Assembly: GCF_000334405.1 (NCBI RefSeq)
Contig: NC_020195.1
Span: forward strand, 310,001 to 374,000
Reading direction: 5' to 3'
Length of the DNA stretch: 64,000 bases
Origin: Blattabacterium sp. (Blatta orientalis) str. Tarazona
GTDB lineage: Bacteria; Bacteroidota; Bacteroidia; Flavobacteriales; Blattabacteriaceae
The position numbers were made by a program, and so were the translations under genes. Each line of letters begins with the position of its first letter. Position 1 is the stretch's first letter. The notes under the pieces are model-generated. The model did not search any database and was not told the DNA's origin. It saw nothing but the letters and a program-made list of their open reading frames with translations. This document shows positions 9,114 through 17,555 of the stretch, one piece after another.

Positions 9114-11006
9114 TCATCCGGTTCTGGTAAGAAAAATATCCGTTTTTTGAAAAGTATTTCTTCCATAAAAATCAACGATTTTTTGAATATCTGATAGGTC
9201 GATAAAAGGACCTTGTAATCGAATTAGTTCATTTTTATTAGAAAATAAAAGATCTCCTTTTCCAATTAATTGTTCCGCTCCTGTACAATCTAGAATGGTT
9301 ATAGAGTCTATTTTAGAACTTACTCTAAACGCAATTCTTGCGGTAAAATTAGATTTAATTAATCCAGTAATGACATCAACAGAGGGTCTTTGTGTAGCTA
9401 TAATCAAATGAATCCCCACAGCACGAGCTAACTGTGCTAAACGGGTTATATATATTTCTATTTGTTTTTTTTTAAAAGAAAGACTTAAATCTGCAAATTC
9501 ATCAATAATTAGGATAATATAAGGGATATGATATTTTTTTTCATATTTACCATTGTATTCTTGAATATTTCTAACCATTGCTCTTTCTAAAAGAGAATAT
9601 CTATTATCCATTTCTTTGCATAAAGAATTTAATATATCTCTTACCTCATGTATGTTTGTAATGATCGGATTTATAGAATTAGGTAAAAGAGCAAAATAAG
9701 ATTTAGAAATTTTTTTATAGATAGATAACTCTACTTTTTTTGGATCGATCAAAATAAATTTTAGATTTTCTGGTTTTTTTTTATATAATAAGAAGACTAT
9801 CATAGCATTTAATCCAACTGACTTCCCTTGTCCAGTAGATCCTGCTATAAGTAGATGTGGCATCTTGGCTAAATCTATCATAAAAATTTCATTAAATACG
9901 GTTTTTCCTAAAGAAATAGGGAGTTCCATTTTATGACTTTTTTTGAAACTTTCTTCAGAATCAAGGATGTTTTTCATATATACGAGAGAACGTTTATTAT
10001 TGGGGATTTCTATCCCTACAGAACCTTTTCCAGGTATGGGAGCTATGATTCTTATAGATAAAGCAGATAAATTTAAAGCGATTTCCTTTTCTAAGTTTTT
10101 TATTTTTGAAATCCGCACGCCTACCTGAGGAAATATTTCGTATAAAGTGATAGTAGGTCCTATAGTAGCCTTAATTTTATCTACTGTGATCTTATAATAG
10201 TTGAGGAGATGAATAATTTTTTTTTTATTATTTTCCAGATCTTCTCCAGATAGAGATAATAGAAAATCTTCATTTTTAGAAGAAGAAAGTATAGGAAAAT
10301 TTATGATAGAACTTTTTATTTTTTTTTCTTCAAAAAATGGAGGGGGATCAATGGATAAATCCTTTTTTCTATAATTAAAAAAATTTTTTAATAATTCCCA
10401 TAATTGGATTATCCACCCCATATCTTCATGAACATATTTTATTTTTTTTTTTATTCCATTTTTTAACTTTGGAGTAGTAATCCGGAATATGATGATTGAA
10501 TAAAGGATGATACTTGTAAGGACTAGGAATCCTAGTCCTACCTTTCCAAATAAGCTGATCAAAAAATTTCCTATTTCAAAACCAAAAATACCACTTAGTA
10601 TTCCGTTTTCAGGAAAAATCAGATAAAAGGTTATAGGAATCCATATGCTTAGAAATAGAAATTTCCATATTATGGATTGATACTTATTCCGTAAAAATCT
10701 TCCTTCCAAAAGGATTATGAATCCTGTGAGGAACAATAATAAGGGAAAAAAAAATGCGCTAATTCCTATTCCGCAGTATATAAAATAGTGAGATAGAATA
10801 GCTCCTATTTTTTCCAAGTAAATTTTCCGCTCTTATTTCTTTATCAAAAAGTTTATCCAGTTGACTTTGATCATTTTTCCAATGAAAAAGAAAAGAGAAA
10901 AACTTAAAAATAAGAAAAGACTATTTCCTAATAAAAAAAAACCAGAAATAGTTCTAATCATATTTATTTTCTCTCTGTTTTTAAGATTTTTGAAATTTTT
11001 TTTCAT
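9114..11006 (-). CDS. ftsK: DNA translocase FtsK, frameshifted near 5' end and lacking gamma domain
   Basis: Septal DNA pump for chromosome segregation. The uninterrupted part (9114-10817, 567 codons from a TTG) holds membrane helices and the motor, with Walker A GSTGQGKSVG and Walker B ILIIDEFADL. The real 5' end lies further upstream: from ATG 11006 the same frame reads MKKNFKNLKNREKINMIRT and a first transmembrane helix up to about 10890. A second frame then supplies HWKNDQSQLDKLFDKE and RAENLLGK, a conserved FtsK stretch, and the first frame resumes with IGAILSHYF. The shifts fit one missing T (tract at 10885-10889) and one extra A (tract at 10808-10813). Between them the first frame has a stop at 10833-10835. 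The restored protein would be about 630 residues. It ends shortly after the motor, so the winged-helix gamma domain is missing. Could be slippage-rescued or dying; the conserved motor favours function. Confidence 0.87.
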
Positions 11007-11057
11007 GTTTTTGAATTGAAATTTCCATCTTTCTATCCATAATTAATTATCCTTTCT

Positions 11058-11088
11058 TTGAAAAAAAAGTTTTTTTATACTATCTTAG
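11058..11088 (+). promoter_or_regulatory. Candidate promoter of the porin gene
   Basis: A TTG at 11058-11060, a 20-nt spacer and TATCTTAG at 11081-11088 fit the Bacteroidota sigma pattern (TTG, 19-21 nt, TAnnTTTG) with one mismatch in the -7 element. Transcription would begin near 11094, about 38 nt before the porin ATG. Assigned by pattern only. Confidence 0.45.
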
Positions 11089-11131
11089 GGCTATTCTATT
11101 AGAAAAACATTGCGATAAATATTAAAAAAAA

Positions 11132-12346
11132 ATGAAAAAAACAAGAATGATCTCTCTTTTTATTGTTTTGGGATTTTTTTATCCTTGGCATGATGTCCAT
11201 AGTGAAATGATAAAAAAAGGAGAAAAGCTAAGAACAACAATGGAAAAAAATGTAAATCCCCATCGTAATTTTAATATTTACATGGATTTTACGAGTAGTA
11301 TTCATTCTACAGTAGAAGCAGAAAAAGAGATTTTTGATGGATCTCCTTTTTCTATGGAATCTTTCAAATTAGACCTGATAGGAAAGGCGAATGATAAAAT
11401 CAGTTATCGTTTTGTACAAAAATTTAATAATAAGAAAACCCATGTGGATAAGGAGGAAGATTTAGATAATGTGGAAGACCATAAGATGTATGATCCTCTC
11501 ATCATTAATTTAGCTTATTTGAAATATAAGCATAATGATAAACTATCGTTTTTGATAGGAAAACAACCAGTTTCTTTTGGAAGTATGGAATATAATTCTA
11601 AAGATCTTCATATCTATCAGTATCCTGATGTATACAAAAATAAGGAAAATCCTGTTGGGATAAATTTTATTTATACTCCAGAAAAAAATCATGAATTACA
11701 GTTTCAGATTGTAAATAGCCATTCTAGAAAACTAAATGAAGATATACACCCTGAAAATGTCAATCATCCTATGGGATATTCTGCGAATTGGAATTGGAAT
11801 TTATTTAATAAAATCATTCAAAATAGATGGTCTTATTCTATTTTTCAAGAAAGTGAAAAGGATAAATTTTGGAAATTATTAGCATTGGGGAGTCGATTAG
11901 ATTTAAAACCGATTTCTATAGAAGCGGATTACATATTGAGTGATGAAGATATAGAAAAAAACGGTTTTTTTACAAAAATTTTACGTTCATCAAATAATAA
12001 TAATTATAAGGATTTTGCCTCTACAAAATATGGAACTTATTTTCTAAAATTTAAGTATAACTTCATTCCAAAATGGAATTTATTTGCGAAAGGAGTATAT
12101 GAGGTTGGAAGATCTAAAAAAGACATTAATGAAATTTATGGACTGGTTAAAGATCAATTACTAAAAAAAGCATATACTTATTATGGGGGGATAGAATATA
12201 TGCCTTGTAAGGATGATTTAAGTTTATATTTTTTATATAAAAAACAAAAAGTTGATTATTATATGAATTTTATAAATATAAAACAAGAAAATAAGGATAA
12301 TCATTCTATGGCTTTGGGATTAAGTTATCGCATCAAATTATTTTAA
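11132..12346 (+). CDS. Outer-membrane porin, phosphate-selective porin O/P-like
   Basis: Probable outer-membrane beta-barrel channel. A signal peptide covers about residues 1-25 (MKKTRMISLFIVLGFF then a polar cleavage region). The body alternates polar and hydrophobic residues as in barrel strands, and the chain ends in Phe (YRIKLF), as barrel proteins do. The stretch FKLDLIGKANDKISYRF, then NLAYLKYKHNDKLSFLIGKQ and FGSMEY, resembles the porin O/P family's strands and hairpins. Length (404) also fits. The substrate is not evident; phosphate selectivity is only the family name. It has its own promoter and is followed by a hairpin terminator. Confidence 0.7.
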   Translation: MKKTRMISLFIVLGFFYPWHDVHSEMIKKGEKLRTTMEKNVNPHRNFNIYMDFTSSIHSTVEAEKEIFDGSPFSMESFKLDLIGKANDKISYRFVQKFNNKKTHVDKEEDLDNVEDHKMYDPLIINLAYLKYKHNDKLSFLIGKQPVSFGSMEYNSKDLHIYQYPDVYKNKENPVGINFIYTPEKNHELQFQIVNSHSRKLNEDIHPENVNHPMGYSANWNWNLFNKIIQNRWSYSIFQESEKDKFWKLLALGSRLDLKPISIEADYILSDEDIEKNGFFTKILRSSNNNNYKDFASTKYGTYFLKFKYNFIPKWNLFAKGVYEVGRSKKDINEIYGLVKDQLLKKAYTYYGGIEYMPCKDDLSLYFLYKKQKVDYYMNFINIKQENKDNHSMALGLSYRIKLF

Positions 12347-12356
12347 TAACAAAAAG

Positions 12357-12387
12357 AAAAATATCGAGCAGGATTCTCGATATTTTT
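12357..12387 (+). terminator. Hairpin terminator after the porin gene
   Basis: Perfect 12-bp inverted repeat, AAAAATATCGAG and CTCGATATTTTT, with a 7-nt loop (12369-12375). The right arm ends in a T tract, giving an intrinsic-terminator shape. It lies 10 nt after the porin stop and only 6 nt before the nadD start codon, so nadD is either read through from the porin or starts from a promoter not recognised here. Confidence 0.7.
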
Positions 12388-12393
12388 CTATGC

Positions 12394-12972
12394 ATGAGAA
12401 TGAGAATAGGACTTTTTTTTGGATCATTTAATCCCATTCATTTAGGTCATGTAATCCTTGCTAATCACATAGTAGAGTTTTTGGATATAGATCATATTTG
12501 GTTTGTTGTTTCTCCAAAAAATCCACTAAAAAAAAAACGGAATCTTTTAGATTATGTCCATAGAATAAAGATGGTCCGCATCGCCGTTGAAGGTTATAAG
12601 AAAATGAGTGTTTTAGATATAGAATCTGAATGTTCTCCTTCTTATACTATTCATACGCTTGATGTAATAGAGAAAAGATATCCTAAAGAGAAATTTACTC
12701 TCATTATAGGAAGAGATACTTTATATTCATTAAAAAAATGGAAGAGTTATAAAACTATTTTAAATAAATATGATATTTTCGTATACCCTCGTATTGGTTC
12801 TTTCTCTAATCCTTTTTTTAAAAAGGAAAATATCTATCTTTTAAAAGCGCCTATGATTGAAATATCTTCTTCTTTTATTCGAAATTCTATTCAAAAAGGA
12901 AAGAATATAAAACCTTTGCTTCAACCAAAAGTATGGAAGTATATGAAAAAACATAAATTTTATAGAAAATAA
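12394..12972 (+). CDS. nadD: Nicotinate-nucleotide adenylyltransferase
   Basis: Adenylylates nicotinate mononucleotide to deamido-NAD. The 192 residues show the nucleotidyltransferase signature FFGSFNPIHLGH at the N-terminus, FTLIIGRDTL in the middle, and the ISSSFIRNSI motif that positions ATP near the C-terminus. The start could be ATG 12394 or the in-frame ATG 12400. It is convergent with polA (21 nt gap). Confidence 0.94.
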   Translation: MRMRIGLFFGSFNPIHLGHVILANHIVEFLDIDHIWFVVSPKNPLKKKRNLLDYVHRIKMVRIAVEGYKKMSVLDIESECSPSYTIHTLDVIEKRYPKEKFTLIIGRDTLYSLKKWKSYKTILNKYDIFVYPRIGSFSNPFFKKENIYLLKAPMIEISSSFIRNSIQKGKNIKPLLQPKVWKYMKKHKFYRK

Positions 12973-12993
12973 TGAAATTAAGAATGGGATGGA

Positions 12994-13896
12994 TTATTCT
13001 CCCATTTCTTTTTTTTTGTATTGGTAAGCCTTTTTTAATAATCTTTGAAATTCAAGTTCACAAAATATTTTTTTTATGGAATTCCAATTGGGTTTTTTTA
13101 CAGAAAATTTTTCCTCTTGAAAATAAAAGAAGGGAACGTTAGTAATAATGGTAACTAATCTTTTAGATAGAAGAGCTAATTCTTTATTCTTTTCAATATT
13201 TTTTTTAATCTTTCCGCTAAGATCATGGGTAGAATTTAAAAATTTTTCAAGACTTCCATACTTTTGAATAAATTTTCTAGCATATTTTTCTCCTATCCCC
13301 GGTAATCCTGGTATATTGTCAGAAGAATCTCCCATCATACTCCATAAATCTATAACTTGTTTAGGTTCTATCACTCCAAATTTTTTTTTTATTTCCTCAA
13401 TTCCTAATATTTTTTTTGGATTTCCTTTAAAAGGAGGTCTATAAATCTGTATGTTTTTTGTGACAAGTTGGCTAAAATCTTTGTCAAAAGTAATGATATA
13501 AATCATATATCCTTTTTTTTCTGCTTTTTTTGCTATAGTTCCAATGAGATCGTCTGCCTCGTATCCATCTTTTGCATAAAAGGAGGAAATTCGAAAAGAA
13601 TTTAAAATATTTACAACATAAGGCATAGCAATAGAAATATCTCTTGGAGTTTTTTTTCTATGAGCTTTATATTTAGGATATTCTTTTTTTCGAAAAGTTT
13701 TTCGACTAGTATCAAAAAAAGCAGCCATATAAGAAGGTTTTTCCTCATTTAAAGTATTAATCAAAAAATAAGTAAAATGGATGATAGGAGAAGTGTTTAT
13801 TCCTTGGGAAGTAAAAAGTGGATTTTTTATATAGGCATAATAGCCTTGATAAAGAATAGTGTATGTATCTATTAAAAATAATTTTTTATTATTCAT
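12994..13896 (-). CDS. polA: DNA polymerase I reduced to its 5'-3' exonuclease domain
   Basis: FEN-type 5' nuclease, which in full PolA removes RNA primers and flaps. Only this domain is present: FDTSRKTFRKKEYPKYKAHR, the metal-binding DGYEADDLIGTIA and MGDSSDNIPGLPGIGEKYA with its helix-hairpin-helix. The chain stops at 300 residues, where the proofreading and polymerase domains of a ~900-residue PolA should begin; the space downstream is nadD on the other strand, so the rest is gone. Gap filling must be done by another polymerase. It is divergent from metG. Confidence 0.92.
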   Translation of the reverse strand: MNNKKLFLIDTYTILYQGYYAYIKNPLFTSQGINTSPIIHFTYFLINTLNEEKPSYMAAFFDTSRKTFRKKEYPKYKAHRKKTPRDISIAMPYVVNILNSFRISSFYAKDGYEADDLIGTIAKKAEKKGYMIYIITFDKDFSQLVTKNIQIYRPPFKGNPKKILGIEEIKKKFGVIEPKQVIDLWSMMGDSSDNIPGLPGIGEKYARKFIQKYGSLEKFLNSTHDLSGKIKKNIEKNKELALLSKRLVTIITNVPFFYFQEEKFSVKKPNWNSIKKIFCELEFQRLLKKAYQYKKKEMGE

Positions 13897-13988
13897 ATTT
13901 TATTTTTATTATGTAAATATGTAGAAAAAAGAGCTTTTATAATCACAACCGTTTTCCTTTCTCTAGGTAGAGGATGTCATAAATAAGT

Positions 13989-15686
13989 ATGAAAAAATCA
14001 AATAATAAATATACAGTAACTGCTGCTTTTCCATATGCAAATGGACCCATTCATATAGGACATTTAGCTGGTGTCTATTTACCTGCAGATATTTTTGTTC
14101 GTTATCTTAGAAGGAAAAAAAAGGAGGTTATTTTTATATGTGGGTCCGATGAACATGGGGTTCCGATTACGATACAAGCTAAAAAAGAGAATACGACTCC
14201 TAAAGAAATAGTCAATAAATATCATTTCATGATTAAAGATTGTTTTGAAAATTTTGGGATACATTTTGATAACTATTCCAGAACTTCTACAGTTATTCAT
14301 CAAAAAATTTCTACTTCTTTTTTTAAGAAGCTACATAAAGAAAAAAAAATCTTTGAAAAAGTATCTGAACAATACTATGACAATCAAGCTAAACAATTTT
14401 TAGCGGATAGATATATATATGGAATTTGCCCCCATTGTAAACACAAGGAAGCTTATGGAGATCAATGCGAAAGTTGTGGTTCTTCGTTAAGTCCTGAAGA
14501 ATTAATAAATCCTCTTTCTACTATAAGTGGAAGCAATCCAGTTTTAAAAAAAACTAAACATTGGTATTTTCCATTAAATGAATATCAAAATTTTTTGGAA
14601 AAATGGATTTTAATGGATCATCAAAAAGACTGGAAAGTGAATGTTTATGGACAAGCTAAATCTTGGTTAGATCAAGGATTAAAACCTCGTGCTATTACAA
14701 GAGATCTGGATTGGGGAATTCCTATTCCGATTCCGAAAGAGATAGGAAAAGTTTTATATGTATGGTTTGAGGCTACTATAGGTTATATTTCCTCTACTAT
14801 AGAATGGGCAAAACGGAAAAAAAAGGACTGGAAACCTTATTGGAAAGATCAAAGGACAAAATTAATTCAATTTATAGGAAAAGATAATATTGTATTTCAT
14901 TGCATTATCTTTCCATCTGTACTTAAAGCATATAATCATGGATATATTTTACCGGATAAAATACTTGCTAATGAATTCCTAAATTTAGAAAATGAAAAAA
15001 TTTCTACTTCCAGAAATTGGGGAGTATGGGTTCATGAATACTTAATGGATTTTCCAAATCAACAAGATACACTTCGTTACATTCTTATAGCTAAGATGCC
15101 AGAAAAAAAAGATAACAATTTTAATTGGAAGGATTTTCAAAAAACAAATAATACGGAGCTGGTAGCTATATTAGGAAATTTCGTTAATCGTAGTTTGACT
15201 TTAATTCAAAAATACAACAATGGGATTATTCCCCCTCCTGGTATTTTTTCCATCACAGATAAATCTATTTTAAAAAAAATAAGGAAATATCCGGAAAATA
15301 TAGGGGATTTGATCGAATCCTTTCGATTTCGTGAAGCTTTAATTTGTTTTATGGATTTAGCTAGGCTTGGAAACAAGTATTTAACGGAAGAGGAACCTTG
15401 GAATATAAAAAAAACGGAACAACGGATAGAGACCATCCTTTACGTTTCTTTGCAAATTGTTGGGATGTTAGCGCAATTAGCAGAGCCTTTTCTTCCATAT
15501 ACTTCCAAGAAACTATTAAAAATGCTTCGTTTGGAAGCTTTTTTTTGGAAAAAAATAGAAAACGTGAAGGAATTTTTACGTCCAGGACATGTTTTAGGAA
15601 AGTCTACATTGTTATTTCACAAAATAACAGATAAAAGTGTTGAAAATCAACTAGTAAAATTAGGAAAAGTGACTTATGAAAAATAA
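13989..15686 (+). CDS. metG: Methionyl-tRNA synthetase, short form
   Basis: Charges tRNA-Met. Class I signature PIHIGHLAG (HIGH at 22-25), zinc cysteines CPHC and CESC at about 147-163, and a KISTS loop near residue 337 in place of KMSKS. The anticodon-binding helical domain is present, with the RPGH segment (FLRPGHVLGK) near the end. At 565 residues it lacks the C-terminal EMAP/Trbp111-like tRNA-binding and dimerisation domain found in ~680-residue homologues. Its end overlaps the following lipoprotein start by 11 nt. Confidence 0.95.
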   Translation: MKKSNNKYTVTAAFPYANGPIHIGHLAGVYLPADIFVRYLRRKKKEVIFICGSDEHGVPITIQAKKENTTPKEIVNKYHFMIKDCFENFGIHFDNYSRTSTVIHQKISTSFFKKLHKEKKIFEKVSEQYYDNQAKQFLADRYIYGICPHCKHKEAYGDQCESCGSSLSPEELINPLSTISGSNPVLKKTKHWYFPLNEYQNFLEKWILMDHQKDWKVNVYGQAKSWLDQGLKPRAITRDLDWGIPIPIPKEIGKVLYVWFEATIGYISSTIEWAKRKKKDWKPYWKDQRTKLIQFIGKDNIVFHCIIFPSVLKAYNHGYILPDKILANEFLNLENEKISTSRNWGVWVHEYLMDFPNQQDTLRYILIAKMPEKKDNNFNWKDFQKTNNTELVAILGNFVNRSLTLIQKYNNGIIPPPGIFSITDKSILKKIRKYPENIGDLIESFRFREALICFMDLARLGNKYLTEEEPWNIKKTEQRIETILYVSLQIVGMLAQLAEPFLPYTSKKLLKMLRLEAFFWKKIENVKEFLRPGHVLGKSTLLFHKITDKSVENQLVKLGKVTYEK

Positions 15687-16218
15687 GTTACTCTTTGTAT
15701 TTTTTTTGTTATTTTTTTCATGTAATGATGAAGATTTCTTAAAAAACAAAGAAAATTTTCAAAATATGGATGAAAATTCCATATTTCATTATCATGAAAA
15801 AAATAATAAAAATTCGGATAAATTACGGTTTTTTATTTCTGATAATATGATCAAAGCTCCTTTAGATGGATATTTTTTTTATATGGGGCACTATGAGATT
15901 GAATAATATTCAGAATAGAAAAAAAAAAAATATCACACTATAAGTTATGGAGTCGATGTATTTATTAATAATTTTTTAAAGTATAAAACTTATTTCAAAG
16001 ATTTTATAAATGAGGAGGATAAAAAGATCTCTAAATTAGATTTAAAAGGAAACTTCCATTTAAAAATCCCAGTAAAAAAAAATGATAAATTATGCTTACA
16101 ATATTCTATAAAAAGAAAGGATCCTATATCTTTATACTTTTTTGATGAAAAACAAAAAGTTTTAAGGAATAAATTAGATCATATACAAATATTTTTCCAT
16201 CCTTCATCACATAATTAA
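15676..16218 (+). pseudogene. Putative lipoprotein gene split by two homopolymer indels
   Basis: An N-terminal lipoprotein signal (KLLFVFFLLFFSC, lipid-attachment Cys about residue 16) begins a frame that stops at 15904-15906 after 76 residues. A second open stretch in the same frame runs from 15919 to the stop at 16216-16218. Dropping one T from the T8 tract (15873-15880) and adding one A to the A12 tract (15919-15930) makes the whole 180 codons one open frame, with IWGTMRLNNIQNRKK bridging the gap. I do not recognise the family. The start lies inside the metG 3' end, which suggests cotranscription. It may be a decaying gene or one rescued by slippage. Confidence 0.6.
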
Positions 16219-16222
16219 TCAG

Positions 16223-16311
16223 CGGAGAGAGAGGGATTCGAACCCCCGGAGGTAAGTAAAAACCTCAACGGTTTTCAAGACCGACGCAATTAACCACTCT
16301 GCCATCTCTCC
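16223..16311 (-). tRNA. tRNA-Ser (TGA)
   Basis: Acceptor GGAGAGA pairs with TCTCTCC. The anticodon loop CTTGAAA carries TGA, a long variable arm (GAGG...CCTC) marks a class II tRNA, and the T loop is GGTTCGAATCC. No 3' CCA is encoded. The first nucleotide (G at 16311) is also the last base of the lysA TAG stop codon on the same strand. Confidence 0.96.
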
Positions 16312-17540
16312 TAAATTTGAATTTCTACAATATTTCTAAGAAGATCTTGCATAGTTTCTCTTCTTCTAATAAGAAAATCTTGTCCTTTTACAATCATAAC
16401 TTCAGAAGGTCTATAACGAGAATTATAATTAGAGGACATAGAAAAACAGTAAGCTCCTGCATTTTTAATACATAAAATATCCCCCTCACGGATTTCTGCA
16501 ATTTGACGATTGAATCCAAATGTATCCGACTCACAAATATATCCTACTATTGTGTAGAAACGAGAACGTCCGTTAGGATTAGAAATATTTTCTATGCAGT
16601 GATAAGCTTCATAAAACATGGGACGAATAAAGTGATTAAAACCGGAATCTACTCCAGCAAATACGGTAGAAGTAGTATGTTTAATGACATTGACATGAAC
16701 TAAAAAGTACCCAGATTCACTCACCAAAAATTTCCCAGGTTCCCATATTAAAGTTACTTTTTTTCCATACACTTTACAAAAAATTTCAAACTTTTCTATA
16801 ATAGAACGACTTAAAAAAGTCAAATCCGTTTTTATGTCATCTTTTTTATATGGAACTTTAAATCCACTTCCAAAATCTATATAATCAATATCTGGAAAAT
16901 CCAGAGCTATTTGAAATATCACTTTAGCTCCTTGTAAAAAGGCTTCTATATCTGATATATCAGATCCTGCATGCATATGAAATCCCTCTATTTTCAGTCC
17001 TGTATTTTTTAAGATCCTTTTTAGATGAGGAATTTGATAGTAAGATATTCCGAATTTGGAATCGACATGTCCAACTGAAATTTTATAATTTCCTCCTGCC
17101 ATAATATGAGGATTGATTCTTATTCCTATAGGATAATCTGGATTTTCACTTCCAAACTGTTCTAAAAGAGATAGATTATCTATGTTAATTCTGACTCCGA
17201 AATCAACCGCTTTTTTAACTTCTTGTAGAGAAACACAATTTGGAGTGAATATAATATGTTTTGGAGAAAATCCAGCTATTAACCCTAGTTCTACTTCTTG
17301 AATAGAAACGGTATCTAATCCACTTCCTAACTTTTGTAAAAATTTTAAAACATTCAAATTAGTGTTTGCTTTACAAGCATAGTTAATTCTTAAACGTCCA
17401 ACTTCACTAAAAGCCTTATTCATCTTTAGATATTGTCTTTCTATTTTTCTAGAATCATATATATAAAGAGGAGTTCCGTATTTTTTTCCTAGTTGCATTA
17501 ACTGGTCTCTAGAAACTGAATAATTCCTATTTTCATTCAT
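16311..17540 (-). CDS. lysA: Diaminopimelate decarboxylase
   Basis: PLP enzyme that decarboxylates meso-diaminopimelate to lysine, the last step of lysine synthesis. The 409 residues carry YACKANTN (PLP lysine), HAGSDIS, GSGFKVPY (phosphate loop), EPGKFLVSESG and CESDTFG (C-terminal active-site Cys). Lysine provisioning is consistent with a nutritional symbiont. Its stop codon overlaps tRNA-Ser by one base, and it lies 15 nt after lon on the same strand. Confidence 0.96.
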   Translation of the reverse strand: MNENRNYSVSRDQLMQLGKKYGTPLYIYDSRKIERQYLKMNKAFSEVGRLRINYACKANTNLNVLKFLQKLGSGLDTVSIQEVELGLIAGFSPKHIIFTPNCVSLQEVKKAVDFGVRINIDNLSLLEQFGSENPDYPIGIRINPHIMAGGNYKISVGHVDSKFGISYYQIPHLKRILKNTGLKIEGFHMHAGSDISDIEAFLQGAKVIFQIALDFPDIDYIDFGSGFKVPYKKDDIKTDLTFLSRSIIEKFEIFCKVYGKKVTLIWEPGKFLVSESGYFLVHVNVIKHTTSTVFAGVDSGFNHFIRPMFYEAYHCIENISNPNGRSRFYTIVGYICESDTFGFNRQIAEIREGDILCIKNAGAYCFSMSSNYNSRYRPSEVMIVKGQDFLIRRRETMQDLLRNIVEIQI

Positions 17541-17555
17541 AATTATATCATCTAT

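Noticed and set aside
10962..11131. Possible small RNA gene upstream of the porin
   Set aside because: Most of this stretch is accounted for by the restored ftsK 5' end and the porin promoter; no stable structure is evident.
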